NCBI GenBank assembly: GCA_027448945.1
Contig: DAIDMQ010000002.1
Span: 62,001 to 126,000 of the forward strand
Direction: 5' to 3'
From: Gallionellaceae bacterium
Lineage (GTDB): Bacteria > Pseudomonadota > Gammaproteobacteria > Burkholderiales > Gallionellaceae
DNA: 64,000 bases
Shown piece after piece: positions 54,138-64,000 of this stretch. How positions within the stretch are numbered: position 1 is the first letter of the stretch; each line of letters opens with the position of its first letter. A program made the translations under genes and the position numbers. The notes under the pieces were generated by a model. The model saw only the letters and a list, made by a program, of their open reading frames with translations. It was not told the DNA's origin and ran no database searches.

Positions 54138-55550
54138 TCAGTTTTCCACTCTGAGTTTTTCATGCGCATCCATGCGACTGTACAAGGTGGTGCGGTTGAT
54201 GCCGAGTAGTTTTGCGGCTTCACTGATATTGTTGGCGGTGAGTTCCAAGGCGATGTCTATGCACAGATTCTCCCGGGTACGAAGCTCGTGATTCAGGTTG
54301 AAGTTCCCCGCCATCAGTTTACTTCTGATTGACGAGTCATCGACTGGATTCGCAATCAATACGGTTGGATCGAATTCTTCCTGAAGCTGAGTGTGATTGA
54401 GCGTCATGCCCGGATATTTTGCGGTCAGGCGTATGACGATGTTGCGCAATTCGCGGATATTGCCGGGAAAACTGTATTGTTCCCATAGCGCAACCGCCTC
54501 AGGATGTAATTCAAAGGGAGTCTGTTTGATTTGTTGCGAATAGAGCGTGCGGAAGTGATTCAGGAGCAGGAGCTTGTCCGCACCCAACTCTCGCAACGGT
54601 GGTGCTGTGATCGAGAATACATTGAGACGGTGGTACAGATCGTTGCGGAATTTACCGGCTTTAACTTCCTCACGCAGATTGCGGTTGGTGGCTGCGATGA
54701 TACGAGCGTGGCTCTTGCGTGTGGTGGTCTCACCCACACGCTGGTACTCGCCATTTTCTAGTACGCGCAACAGATTGGCTTGCAGTTCTAGTGGCAACTC
54801 GCCGATCTCGTCAAGGAACAGCGTGCCATCGGTAGCATCTTCGAAGTAACCCGCTTGGGCAGTGTTTGCACCTGTAAATGCACCTTTGCTATGACCGAAT
54901 AAAGTGGCTTCCAAGAGTGTCGGCGCGATTGCTGCGCAGTTGAGTATCTTGAACGGGTGTTTGCCGGCTGTTCCCAATTTTTGTAATGCGCCGGCGATCA
55001 GTTCTTTGCCGCATCCCGATTCGCCTTCGATCAAGACAGGGAATGGCATAGCAGCATACATCACAATCTGGTTTCGCAATGCTTGTACGGGGGAACTTTG
55101 ACCGATGATGCCTAACAGACTGTCGTCCAACTTGTTGGAGGTGGAGACATTGCTATCTAGGCTCAATGCCTGATAAAGCTTTTGTCGGATATTTTCGGGC
55201 GCACAGGGTTTGGCGATGAAATCGATCGCGCCTAATGCGCGTGCATGACGGGCATTGCTTTTCTCATCCTGCCCAGACAGGGTGAAAATCTTGATCTTGG
55301 ATGAGTGCGCCAAAAGTTCGGCAATCAGCTGGAAGCCTTCGTCAGGACGATGTGGTAGCGGTGGTAAGCCTAAGTCTATCAGGGCTAGTTCGGGCGGGGT
55401 GCTGAGTCCGCGCAACAATGTGATGGCGGCAGCGCGCGATTCTGCGGGGTATATAAGGAAGTGTGATTCCAGCGCGAGTGTCAATCCCTCGCGTATGAGT
55501 GAGTCATCGTCAACGATGAGTAAGCTGGGTCGAGTCGACAACATATTCAC
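54138..55550 (-). CDS. Sigma-54-dependent response regulator (NtrC/PrsR type) heading the msh operon
   Basis: 470 residues. The receiver domain has Asp59 in [16 protein letters not shown]; the AAA+ domain has Walker A GESGCGKE (176-183) and GAFTGA (223-228) for contact with sigma-54; the Fis-type helix-turn-helix ends the protein ([16 protein letters not shown]). The receiver resembles PrsR of PEP-CTERM/exosortase systems. No kinase gene is adjacent. GTG 55550 has AAGGA 12 bases upstream; ATG 55544 is an alternative. It lies three bases before mshM, so it is probably the first gene of the operon. Confidence 0.9.
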   Translation of the reverse strand: MNMLSTRPSLLIVDDDSLIREGLTLALESHFLIYPAESRAAAITLLRGLSTPPELALIDLGLPPLPHRPDEGFQLIAELLAHSSKIKIFTLSGQDEKSNARHARALGAIDFIAKPCAPENIRQKLYQALSLDSNVSTSNKLDDSLLGIIGQSSPVQALRNQIVMYAAMPFPVLIEGESGCGKELIAGALQKLGTAGKHPFKILNCAAIAPTLLEATLFGHSKGAFTGANTAQAGYFEDATDGTLFLDEIGELPLELQANLLRVLENGEYQRVGETTTRKSHARIIAATNRNLREEVKAGKFRNDLYHRLNVFSITAPPLRELGADKLLLLNHFRTLYSQQIKQTPFELHPEAVALWEQYSFPGNIRELRNIVIRLTAKYPGMTLNHTQLQEEFDPTVLIANPVDDSSIRSKLMAGNFNLNHELRTRENLCIDIALELTANNISEAAKLLGINRTTLYSRMDAHEKLRVEN

Positions 55551-55690
55551 AAGTTGTGTTCATCCTTAAGTTGGGCGTGGGTCGGAGCATAGCGGCAAGC
55601 GTGCGTATGCTCAATAGTTAAGATGGCCTAGATATTTGAATCCGATAGAAATCGTTGCGAGTCTGTTCTGCCTTAACGAGAGTAGCCAGT

Positions 55691-55696
55691 TATAAT
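55691..55696 (+). promoter_or_regulatory. -10 promoter element for the ABC exporter
   Basis: A perfect TATAAT preceded by GT lies 30 bases before the ABC exporter start. No convincing -35 was found at 16-18 bases. Confidence 0.5.
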
Positions 55697-55725
55697 CACT
55701 GTTTTGAAATTTACAGCCTAAACTC

Positions 55726-57516
55726 ATGCCTCCAGATACGAACGCTAATACTGCTAACCGCAACGATTGGCAGACCATACGCTCTTTACTACCCTACCTT
55801 TGGGAATTCAAAGCACGCGTGGTGATTGCGATGGTTTTGCTGGTATTTGCCAAGCTGGCGAATGTGGCGATACCCTTGGCCTTGAAGCAGATTATTGATG
55901 CGTTGGACAAATCGCATGCAGTGTTGGTGGTGCCGGTGTTTTTGATCGTAGGCTACGGCTTGTTGCGCTTGTTTAGTACCTTATTTGGCGAGTTGCGAGA
56001 TGCGGTGTTCGCCAAAGTCACTCAGCGCGCGATTAGACGTGTGGCTTTGCAAGTGTTCGAACATCTGCACAGCCTCAGTCTGCGCTTCCATCTTGATCGT
56101 CAGACAGGCGGTGTATCCCGTGACATCGAGCGCGGTACGCGCGGCATCGGCTTTCTGCTCAATTTCACTCTATTCAATATTCTGCCGACCTTGCTTGAAA
56201 TTACTTTGGTTGCAGCTATTTTGCTGAAGAAATACAACGCATGGTTCGCCATCATCACTTTCATCACCTTGGTCTTTTACATTCTGTTTACACTGTTTAT
56301 TACCGAGTGGCGCATGGTGGTCAGGCGCACCATGAATGACTTGGACTCTAAAGCAAACACTCGCGCTATAGACAGTCTGCTCAATTACGAGACCGTGAAA
56401 TACTTTGGCAATGAACAATATGAAGCGCGCCGATACGACCACAACATGGAGCATTGGGAGAAAGCGGCAGTACGTAATCAGACTTCGCTGGCGCTGCTCA
56501 ATGCGGGACAGAGTGTCATCATTGCCATTGGCATCACCGCCTTGATGTTACTGGCGGCTGAAGAAGTCGTGCAGGGCAAGATGAGTCTGGGCGACTTGGT
56601 GTTGGTGAATGTATTCATGTTGCAGCTGTATATGCCGCTGCACTTCTTGGGCTTTGTATATCGCGAGATACGCCATTCTTTGGCGGACATGGAGAAGATG
56701 TTCCGGTTGCTACACGAGCACAAAGAGATCGCCGATGAGCCTGACGCCGCCCATTTGGAGGTCGGTAAAGCCTCAGTACGATTCGAGAATGTGAGTTTTG
56801 GTTATGAAGTAGATAGGGAGATATTGTTCAATGTTAGCTTGGATATACCTGCCGGACATACCATCGCGGTAGTGGGGGCCAGTGGCGCGGGCAAGTCCAC
56901 CTTGTCCAGACTATTGTTCCGTTTTTATGATGTCGGGCAGGGCAGTATCCAAATCAATGGGCAGGATATACGCAAAGTGACACAAACCAGCTTGCGAGCA
57001 GCCATCGGCATCGTGCCTCAGGATACGGTGCTTTTCAATGACACTATCTATTACAACATTGCTTATGGTCGGCCGGCTGCGACTCGCGAAGAAGTGATTG
57101 CTGCCGCTCAGGCAGCCCATATTCATACTTTTATCGAGTCACTGCCTCAGGGCTATGAGTCCACGGTGGGTGAGCGTGGATTAAAACTGTCGGGTGGCGA
57201 AAAGCAGCGCGTCGCGATCGCTAGAGCGATCCTCAAGAATCCCGCGATATTAATCTTCGATGAAGCGACCTCGGCACTGGATTCACATTCGGAAAAGGCA
57301 ATACAGGCTGAATTGCGCGCTATTGCGAAGAACTGTACTACCTTGGTGATTGCGCACCGTTTATCCACAGTGGTCGATGCGGATCAGATACTGGTGATGG
57401 GACATGGGCGCATCATAGAGCGCGGAACTCACAATGAACTGTTGGGACAAGCAGGGGCTTATGCACATTTGTGGAATCTTCAGAAACAAGAAGAGAAAAT
57501 ACAGCTTGATGATTGA
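55726..57516 (+). CDS. Atm1/HMT1-type ABC exporter
   Basis: A homodimeric ABC half-transporter, 596 residues. The six-helix membrane domain occupies about 30-320 with the Atm1-type blocks SLRFHLDRQTGGVSRDIERG and NYETVKYFGNEQYE. The nucleotide-binding domain has Walker A GASGAGKST (384-392), signature LSGGEKQ and Walker B ILIFDEATSALD. Bacterial Atm1 relatives export glutathione conjugates and protect from heavy metals. pbpG overlaps its stop region in frame extension but starts later at its own ribosome site. Confidence 0.93.
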   Translation: MPPDTNANTANRNDWQTIRSLLPYLWEFKARVVIAMVLLVFAKLANVAIPLALKQIIDALDKSHAVLVVPVFLIVGYGLLRLFSTLFGELRDAVFAKVTQRAIRRVALQVFEHLHSLSLRFHLDRQTGGVSRDIERGTRGIGFLLNFTLFNILPTLLEITLVAAILLKKYNAWFAIITFITLVFYILFTLFITEWRMVVRRTMNDLDSKANTRAIDSLLNYETVKYFGNEQYEARRYDHNMEHWEKAAVRNQTSLALLNAGQSVIIAIGITALMLLAAEEVVQGKMSLGDLVLVNVFMLQLYMPLHFLGFVYREIRHSLADMEKMFRLLHEHKEIADEPDAAHLEVGKASVRFENVSFGYEVDREILFNVSLDIPAGHTIAVVGASGAGKSTLSRLLFRFYDVGQGSIQINGQDIRKVTQTSLRAAIGIVPQDTVLFNDTIYYNIAYGRPAATREEVIAAAQAAHIHTFIESLPQGYESTVGERGLKLSGGEKQRVAIARAILKNPAILIFDEATSALDSHSEKAIQAELRAIAKNCTTLVIAHRLSTVVDADQILVMGHGRIIERGTHNELLGQAGAYAHLWNLQKQEEKIQLDD

Positions 57517-57566
57517 TTTATATTGATTATCAGGTATGCTTTGCGGCGTTAAGTTGGGCAGGGAAA

Positions 57567-58469
57567 ATGAAAATGAAGAAAAGACTATGGATCGCAGTCT
57601 TGGTGAGTCAGTCGTTCGTACTGAATTGGGCTCATGCTGAGACACATAACCACAAGCATAAAGTACATAAGGTACATGCCAGTGCAGCATTTGATCATGC
57701 CTCACCGCATGTGCAATCTAACATCGCGCTCATCGTGGATAGTAAGTCTCATCGTATCATTTACGACAAACACGCTGACCTGGTTGCGCCTATCGCCTCC
57801 ATCACTAAGTTGATGACAGCAATGGTCATACTGGATGCCCATCTTCCCATGGAGGAGGAAGTGAGCGTCGACAGAGATGACATGGATAGACTCAAGGGTA
57901 CGAAGTCTCGTTTGCAGTTCGGCATGACTTTCACCCGTGCTGAGATGTTGAAAATGGCCTTGATGGCTTCTGAGAATCGCGCTGCTTCTGCATTGGCGCG
58001 CAGTTATCCGGGCGGTATGGCGGCGGCGGTGGCGGCGATGAACGCCAAAGCCAAAAAGTTGGGTATGAATGACACGCACTTTTTTGAACCTACTGGCTTG
58101 AATAGTGACAATGTTTCGACTGCTCATGATCTGGTCAAGATGGTTGCTGCCGCACGTACTTATGCTTTGATACATCAATACACCACGACTGCATCAACTT
58201 CTGTCGATGGTTATCGTGGACGTGAGATCCATTTCCATAACACCAACCCTTTGGTCAAAAATGCCTCATGGGATATCGGTGTGAGTAAAACGGGCTACAT
58301 CAGTGAGGCGGGCCGGTGTTTGGTGATGGAGGCGACTATCAATCAGCGCCCAGTCATCATCGTGCTGCTGGATTCTTGGGGTAAGCGCACACGCATAGGC
58401 GATGCGAACCGCATCAAGAAGTGGATGGAAAGCGCCAATTTAGATGAACGTTTCCTCAAAGCGAGCTAA
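57567..58469 (+). CDS. pbpG: D-alanyl-D-alanine endopeptidase PBP7
   Basis: A periplasmic peptidoglycan hydrolase of about 300 residues. Signal peptide (cleavage after AHA), then a His-rich stretch (27-38, ETHNHKHKVHKVH) of unknown use. The penicillin-binding motifs are SITK (78-81), SEN (about 137) and KTG (about 245). AGGG lies just upstream of ATG 57567; ATG 57573 has better spacing and is also possible. Confidence 0.93.
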   Translation: MKMKKRLWIAVLVSQSFVLNWAHAETHNHKHKVHKVHASAAFDHASPHVQSNIALIVDSKSHRIIYDKHADLVAPIASITKLMTAMVILDAHLPMEEEVSVDRDDMDRLKGTKSRLQFGMTFTRAEMLKMALMASENRAASALARSYPGGMAAAVAAMNAKAKKLGMNDTHFFEPTGLNSDNVSTAHDLVKMVAAARTYALIHQYTTTASTSVDGYRGREIHFHNTNPLVKNASWDIGVSKTGYISEAGRCLVMEATINQRPVIIVLLDSWGKRTRIGDANRIKKWMESANLDERFLKAS

Positions 58470-58489
58470 TTAGGGTACAAGTATCAGGG

Positions 58490-58509
58490 GGCGCAAGCCC
58501 TCTGATACT
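58490..58509 (+). repeat. Hairpin between pbpG and the next gene
   Basis: Arms AGTATCAG and CTGATACT enclose GGGGGC and GCCCT, giving a strong stem-loop. It lies 21 bases after the pbpG stop and 9 bases before the next start, without a T run. It could be a weak terminator or a transcript-processing or translation-control hairpin. Confidence 0.6.
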
Positions 58510-58517
58510 TTGAAGCC

Positions 58518-59024
58518 ATGTATATGTTCGAACTCATCCTGCTGGTCTTTATCGTTATCGTCGTCATTTGGGCGATACGCGGAAAGCCATCCAGTGCAGT
58601 TGTCCCCGTGGTCATTTCTATGCCCGGTCTTTACCACATCACACTTGCACCGCAATTGCAGGAGGCGAGAGCTTTCATAGAGGCGATTGCATCACAGGTC
58701 GGCGTCATTGCCGTCGGTACGCAGGATAGTGTGAGCTGTTATTTTGAAGTGCATGACGCGCGGGTGAGCAAGACGGAAATGGGCTGTTATCTTTTGGCCG
58801 TGTCTTTGCGAGCAGACATGCTGTACTTCCAAGCCATACTGTCACTGCCTTTAATGTATGACAGTGATAGTCATCTCAAGCGTATTACTCAATACACGGA
58901 ACAGGTTTTGGAGCGCTTGCCTTGCAGAGGTGCTGTGAATATCGAGGGTGAGCGTAGACTTATAGCGGCAGTAGAGACAGTTGCTCGCACACATGAGGTA
59001 CGCGTGGTGAGATTGAGTGCCTGA
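58518..59024 (+). CDS. Membrane-anchored protein of unknown function
   Basis: 168 residues with one N-terminal membrane segment (about 3-21), a short basic linker (IRGKPSSA) and a soluble alpha/beta part. I do not recognise the family; the shape (N-terminal anchor, cytoplasmic domain) recalls ZipA-like proteins but no motif supports it. It lies between pbpG and a J-domain protein on the same strand, 33 bases before the latter. Codon use matches the neighbours. Confidence 0.6.
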   Translation: MYMFELILLVFIVIVVIWAIRGKPSSAVVPVVISMPGLYHITLAPQLQEARAFIEAIASQVGVIAVGTQDSVSCYFEVHDARVSKTEMGCYLLAVSLRADMLYFQAILSLPLMYDSDSHLKRITQYTEQVLERLPCRGAVNIEGERRLIAAVETVARTHEVRVVRLSA

Positions 59025-59057
59025 GGACTATCAACCAACTGAGGTTAAGCACCAGTA

Positions 59058-59357
59058 ATGGAAAATCTATACAACATCTTGGGGGTGGCGCCCAACGCGA
59101 GTACCGACGATATCAAAAAACAATACCGCTCGTTGGCCATGCGCTACCACCCAGATCGGAATGGCGAGTCGGGTGCCGAAGCTCGCTTTAATTCTATACA
59201 GCAAGCTTATGAGGTATTGGCAGATGCCAAGCGACGTGCTGAGTACAATCAGAAGTTTAATGACCGTATTGTGTTGGACCCCGAGGCCGAGGCGCACGAA
59301 CTATGGCGCTCGGTTTTCAAGTTCAATGGAGTAGATATTCCACCTGAAGAGCACTGA
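59058..59357 (+). CDS. Stand-alone J-domain (DnaJ-like) protein
   Basis: 99 residues. The J-domain spans the first 65 residues (LYNILGVAPNASTDDIKKQY) with the HPD motif in RYHPDRNG, which activates a DnaK partner. The short C-terminal part (FNGVDIPPEE) has no known fold. Zinc fingers and the client-binding domain of DnaJ are absent, so it is a small co-chaperone of the DnaJ-like class. Confidence 0.9.
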   Translation: MENLYNILGVAPNASTDDIKKQYRSLAMRYHPDRNGESGAEARFNSIQQAYEVLADAKRRAEYNQKFNDRIVLDPEAEAHELWRSVFKFNGVDIPPEEH

Positions 59358-59366
59358 GTTGTGCTG

Positions 59367-59528
59367 TCATTGAGTGCACTCTGATTGGAGTGCCTGCAAT
59401 TTCAATTCTGTCTTCATTAGTTTCGATAATAGATCATCAAAAGTATAGAAACCTCTGCCGCGCGGCATCAGCTGGTTGAGTGCGAACACCTCGTCTGTAC
59501 CAAAAACCTCCACGGGATGTCTCTTGGC
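59367..59528 (-). pseudogene. Orphan 53-codon reading frame, possible gene remnant
   Basis: An open frame without a usual start reads AKRHPVEVFG, GTDEVFALNQLMPRGRGF and YTFDDLLSKL, and ends in a natural stop. The composition looks like the C-terminal end of a real protein. An internal ATG would give only about 37 residues. No match is recognised; it may be the tail of a deleted gene. Confidence 0.35.
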
Positions 59529-59559
59529 TCACCGTAGCAGCTATTATTTGCGTTTGCTG

Positions 59560-60480
59560 CTAAGCGTAATCCACCTCGATCTCATTGCCACCATGGTTCT
59601 GCAACTCCTGAAACAACTCGGCTAGTTTGGTTTTGCCTGGTCTGGCTTTGCTGCTGAGTGCTAGGATATGTCTGATGATGGCACTTCCCCGCATATGCAC
59701 CAAGCGCTCATGCAACAGAGGTTGGAACTCTAGCGGTAGTCTGTTCAGGAATTCGCTCCAACTTTGCTCGATATCAGGGGGTTGCTTGCGCAGTTTCGCG
59801 AGCAGGGATTCGAGATTCTTTTGCCCGGCTTTTGCGATGATCTTGCCGCCGCCCTGGATGGCGAATATCAACGCGATGGCAATCACGCCCTCAGCATCCA
59901 TATCGACTTCGCGTACTGGCCCATCTTCATGATGTTTGCGCAGCCATTTAGCACAATTGAGCGTGGAGAGCACCTTGCTGCGGCTATCCCATTCGCGCTG
60001 AAATTGCTTGTGGCCTAGCCAGAAGTCGTTGGGGTCCACTTCGCAGAATTGGAAGAAGGTGTTCTTGAGTCTGCGTTCCTGTTCCTGAGGCGACTTGTCG
60101 TAAGCGGTGACCATGGCAACGTCGGGCAGGGCGGATAATTCTTTAATGAGACGGTAACCCTGCTGGAATACTCGCTCAGCACCATGCTCTATGAGCAGAT
60201 CGGTTGCGGCAGTATCATCTTCATGTAAGTGTGCATGGGCTAAGCCTAGGGAGATACAGCCCAAGGTGAGGCGCAAAGCTTCGTGTATGCCTTCGGCAGT
60301 CCGATTGTTGGTGAATTTGGAGGCGACCATGGCGGTGATCGCACTTAGGTCGTGTGCCAGCTCTTCGGCATCCTCTGTATGGTCATCGCGCCTACCCAGT
60401 GCGCGTATCGCGCGGACTAGATAGGGGAGTTGGTCGCCAATCGTGACGAGTTGCGCTGACATCGTGTCCGTGGATTGCAT
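59560..60480 (-). CDS. Conserved-looking protein of unknown function, last gene of the obgE-proB string
   Basis: 306 residues, soluble, mostly helical, without signal or membrane segment. Visible features are an acidic start (DDHTEDAEELAHDLSAITAM), a Cys/Trp-containing middle (FFQFCEVDPNDFWLGH) and a Gly/Lys stretch (FAIQGGGKIIAKAGQKN). I do not recognise a family. Its ATG overlaps the stop of the upstream gene by one base, so the two are coupled. Confidence 0.7.
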   Translation of the reverse strand: MQSTDTMSAQLVTIGDQLPYLVRAIRALGRRDDHTEDAEELAHDLSAITAMVASKFTNNRTAEGIHEALRLTLGCISLGLAHAHLHEDDTAATDLLIEHGAERVFQQGYRLIKELSALPDVAMVTAYDKSPQEQERRLKNTFFQFCEVDPNDFWLGHKQFQREWDSRSKVLSTLNCAKWLRKHHEDGPVREVDMDAEGVIAIALIFAIQGGGKIIAKAGQKNLESLLAKLRKQPPDIEQSWSEFLNRLPLEFQPLLHERLVHMRGSAIIRHILALSSKARPGKTKLAELFQELQNHGGNEIEVDYA

Positions 60481-61277
60481 CAGGAGAAGATATCCGAGCC
60501 CAGACTCTTGTGCTTTTTAACTCTAGCTTCTCTGGACTTACTTTGGGTTGGTACCATTTTGCGCAGTTGATACAGCAATGCCTGCGTGTCGCGGTGGGTC
60601 GTACGAATGCTGGTTTTGGTGCCAAAATCCGCTTCTTCATCCTCGTGTTCATATTCTTCACGTACCGAATCTGGATCATGAAGTGAACTTGGGAAAAGCT
60701 CGTAATAAGCACGCTCCCAGCCGTCATCGCTGGCTTTGGCAAGCTCCACGGCCAAGGGGATGACATCATGCTCAGCTTCAGTGGCAGCGGTCACATAGGA
60801 CTGCATACTATGAATTTTGTCGTGAATCTCAAGGATGTCATCGGGTGCCATCGAGAATAGGGTGGCGAAGATGGTGATGCCCCAGTCGGTTGCCGCAGCA
60901 GCAGCCAACAATTCATGGCGACGCCCGGTATCGTCACTGGAGAACACTACGCCATGCACATGTGCAAACAGTGCCTCGGCGAGGACTTCAGGTTCGTTCT
61001 CGATATCATCGTCACGCCACTTCGCAGCAAAGAATGCCAAGCTTTCAGCCCAGGCTTTGGGCGGGACGAGCAGAGTAGCAAGGGAAAGTTTGCCGCCATC
61101 AAAAGCGGATAGATGCAAAGAGGTGATCTGCGGTTCTATATTGCTCAATACTTCGACGATGGCAAGATCGCCGAATTTTTCCGCCGCCTCAGAGAACGCT
61201 TCTTCGGCGCGATCGGTCGAACCAGAGATGACGAGTTCGGTAAATTCTTTTCTGAGTGCGGGGAGATTATTGTTCAT
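60480..61277 (-). CDS. Protein of unknown function in the obgE-proB string
   Basis: 265 residues, soluble and helix-rich, with a HEAT-like feel (AEEAFSEAAEKFGDLAIVEV, ELLAAAAATDWGITIF) but no firm repeat. The C-terminal third is acidic then basic (EEYEHEDEEADFG, then SREARVKKHK). ATG 61277 overlaps the upstream gene by 11 bases; an upstream in-frame start reads through the acidic tail of the neighbour and is not credible. Function not recognised. Confidence 0.7.
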   Translation of the reverse strand: MNNNLPALRKEFTELVISGSTDRAEEAFSEAAEKFGDLAIVEVLSNIEPQITSLHLSAFDGGKLSLATLLVPPKAWAESLAFFAAKWRDDDIENEPEVLAEALFAHVHGVVFSSDDTGRRHELLAAAAATDWGITIFATLFSMAPDDILEIHDKIHSMQSYVTAATEAEHDVIPLAVELAKASDDGWERAYYELFPSSLHDPDSVREEYEHEDEEADFGTKTSIRTTHRDTQALLYQLRKMVPTQSKSREARVKKHKSLGSDIFS

Positions 61278-61794
61278 GTGGGTCTTGAGCCTCATCAAAT
61301 AGATCGATGACGTCCTCGGTCGGGCCGTTATCATCATCGTTATCGTCATCTTCGTCTTCATCTTCCACTACAGGTGCAGCATCTTGGCCTACCCACAGCT
61401 CGGGGTGTTGATACAAGAAAGCCACGATGACTGCCTTGCGTGTCAGGTCGGGGTGGGTGGCGAATAAATGGGTTAACAATGTGCTGTATTCGTGTTTCGC
61501 GCAAGACACCATGCCGGCGACCTCGGCAGGGTGTGAGGCATTGTATTTTTTGGCTGAAGTAAGCAGCTTGCCTGACTTGTCAAAAGTCAGGTGATCTACC
61601 AGCGCGAAGCTGAGCAGATTCACATCTTCCACGATCTCGTTCTTGCGGTACTCGGCCAGCAATGCCTTGACCATCATGTCGTAATTCTTCTGATTAGGTG
61701 GGTCACCCAAGATACCCTTGATCTGGTCGGTCAGTTCACGCACCTGAAAAGAGAACTCGTCGTCTACGCGCTTTAAAATCTTGCTGTCTTGCAT
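61267..61794 (-). CDS. Acidic-tailed protein of unknown function in the obgE-proB string
   Basis: 175 residues. The body is helical (DDEFSFQVRELTDQIKGIL), and the tail from about 143 is almost purely acidic (EDEDEDDDNDDDNGPTED), which suggests binding to a basic partner. It starts 37 bases after proB and is coupled to two further unknown genes. No family recognised. Confidence 0.7.
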   Translation of the reverse strand: MQDSKILKRVDDEFSFQVRELTDQIKGILGDPPNQKNYDMMVKALLAEYRKNEIVEDVNLLSFALVDHLTFDKSGKLLTSAKKYNASHPAEVAGMVSCAKHEYSTLLTHLFATHPDLTRKAVIVAFLYQHPELWVGQDAAPVVEDEDEDDDNDDDNGPTEDVIDLFDEAQDPHEQ

Positions 61795-61831
61795 GGCTTT
61801 TTACTTTCTATATTGATCGGTGTATCCGGTA

Positions 61832-62947
61832 TCAAAGCAGTACCAGATTATCCCTGTGTATCAGTTCTGCATCGCCACCATAACCGAGCAAACTGGAGAT
61901 TTCCAGGCTCGAATGGCGTGCTATACGGTGTGCCTCGTCCGCGTTGTAATTGCTCAGTCCGTGCGCAATCGCCTTACCGGTAGGGTCAATACATGCGACC
62001 ACTGCACCGCGTTGGAATTCCCCCGAGACTTGGGTGACGCCTATGGGTAGCAAACTTTTGCCATCGCGCAGTGCGCGTGTCGCGCCTTCGTCTAGTACCA
62101 GCGTGCCAGCGACTTGCAGATGGTCTGCCAGCCATTGTTTGCGAGCCGCCAATGTCAGAGTAGGGGCGGTCAGCAACGTGCCTATGGAATCGCCCTGCAT
62201 CAGACGCAGCAACACATCATTTTCATGACCTGACGCGATTACAGTATGCGCGCCACTACGCGCAGCACGTTTGGCTGCGAGTATCTTGGTGAGCATGCCG
62301 CCGCGACCGATAGTACTGCCTGCACCGCCGGCCATTGCTTCGAGCTTGGCGTTGCCTGCCTGCGCCTGGCTGACCAAAGTTGCATGGGGATCTTTGCGGG
62401 GATCTGCGGTGTACAAGCCAGGCTGATCAGTGAGGATTATCAGTGCATCCGCATCAATCAGATTGGTAACCAGCGCGCCCAAAGTATCGTTGTCGCCGAA
62501 TTTGATTTCATCGGTGACCACAGTGTCGTTCTCGTTGATGATAGGGATGACGCGCAGACCCAGCAATGTAGTCAGCGTGGCGCGTGCGTTCAGATAGCGT
62601 TCACGGTCGACTAGGTCGGCATGGGTGAGCAAGACTTGGGCAGCATGTAATTGATGCTGGCGGAAGCAACTTTCATAAGCTTGTACCAAGCCCATCTGGC
62701 CCACGGCTGCGGCCGCTTGTAATTCGTGTATCAGAGTCGGGCGGGTGCGCCATCCCAAACGCTGCATGCCTTCGGCAATCGCGCCAGAAGAGACCAGCAC
62801 GACTTCGATGCCGCTGGCGTTGAGTGCTGCAATCTGGCGCGCCCATTTACCCAATGCATCCAGATCTAAACCGGCACCTTGATTGGTAACCAGGCTACTA
62901 CCTACTTTGACGACAATACGTTTGCACGAAGTGAGGACGGTGTTCAT
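61832..62947 (-). CDS. proB: Glutamate 5-kinase ProB
   Basis: The first step of proline synthesis: phosphorylates glutamate. 371 residues. The amino-acid kinase domain has [11 protein letters not shown], the [16 protein letters not shown] loop and [14 protein letters not shown]; a PUA domain occupies the last 90 residues ([20 protein letters not shown]). It follows obgE by 26 bases. proA is not nearby. Confidence 0.97.
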   Translation of the reverse strand: MNTVLTSCKRIVVKVGSSLVTNQGAGLDLDALGKWARQIAALNASGIEVVLVSSGAIAEGMQRLGWRTRPTLIHELQAAAAVGQMGLVQAYESCFRQHQLHAAQVLLTHADLVDRERYLNARATLTTLLGLRVIPIINENDTVVTDEIKFGDNDTLGALVTNLIDADALIILTDQPGLYTADPRKDPHATLVSQAQAGNAKLEAMAGGAGSTIGRGGMLTKILAAKRAARSGAHTVIASGHENDVLLRLMQGDSIGTLLTAPTLTLAARKQWLADHLQVAGTLVLDEGATRALRDGKSLLPIGVTQVSGEFQRGAVVACIDPTGKAIAHGLSNYNADEAHRIARHSSLEISSLLGYGGDAELIHRDNLVLL

Positions 62948-62973
62948 GTGTATTTTTTGATGGCCTACGATAG

Positions 62974-64000
<1,027 letters not shown>

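Noticed and set aside
55551-55690. Possible sigma-54 promoter for the msh operon or the ABC exporter
   Set aside because: No GG-N10-GC pair with the expected flanking bases was found by eye on either strand.

Overview
This 64 kb window looks like a stretch of a betaproteobacterial chromosome, probably order Nitrosomonadales and perhaps the family Gallionellaceae. The evidence is gene order (bamD next to rluD-pgeF, obgE-proB, glnS and cysS close together), OmpR/EnvZ and MSHA-type pilus gene content, and codon style. The family-level placement is inference, since no rRNA or other marker is present. I saw no insertion sequence, integrase, tRNA, rRNA or CRISPR array. Most of the window is dense housekeeping sequence with several accessory blocks.

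Layout. 1-2394 (minus): a metal, probably zinc, uptake operon with a small Cys/His protein, an outer-membrane barrel and a periplasmic binding protein cut by the left edge. 2579-3463: htpX with a clear terminator. 3670-4243: a small membrane protein whose 5' end looks frameshifted. 4465-6534 (minus): bamD, a NUDIX hydrolase and mlaA, divergent from rluD-pgeF (6533-8324) with touching start codons. 8446-10569: a ZIP metal transporter and rimO. 10635-12445 (minus): an ankyrin-repeat protein and a periplasmic Met/His-rich protein of eight 19-residue repeats, the latter divergent from an OmpR/EnvZ-type pair (12619-14639). 14664-18681: a DinG/YoaA helicase, a DUF188 protein and radA.

18903-22782 (minus): zwf and a cytoplasmic GH15 glucoamylase. 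23153-31647: a light/oxidative-stress lipid island. A CarH/LitR-type B12 photoreceptor repressor and a double-cupin ChrR-like protein are transcribed rightward. Eight tightly coupled genes are transcribed leftward: FAD oxidoreductase, DUF1365, Cfa-like methyltransferase, chalcone-isomerase-like protein, MFS transporter, DUF3833 lipoprotein, short-chain dehydrogenase and NTF2-like protein. Two near-identical palindromic boxes flank the divergent promoter. Just downstream, 31669-31995 holds decayed copies of parts of cfa and radA fused end to end. 32024-34267: a LysR regulator and a divergent TDT-family exporter.

34315-41889: lpxH, a cyclophilin, an L,D-transpeptidase and a TPR protein sharing the same C-terminal domain, then glnS, a small membrane protein, a UspA protein and cysS. 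41886-55550 (minus): a single eleven-gene MSHA-like type IV filament operon headed by a sigma-54 regulator. It ends in two unusual pilin-like proteins and shows no recognisable major pilin. A 48-bp perfect palindrome lies in its mshM gene. 55726-59357: an Atm1-type ABC exporter, PBP7, a small unknown protein and a J-domain protein. 59560-64000 (minus): obgE (cut by the right edge), proB and three unknown, probably co-transcribed genes.
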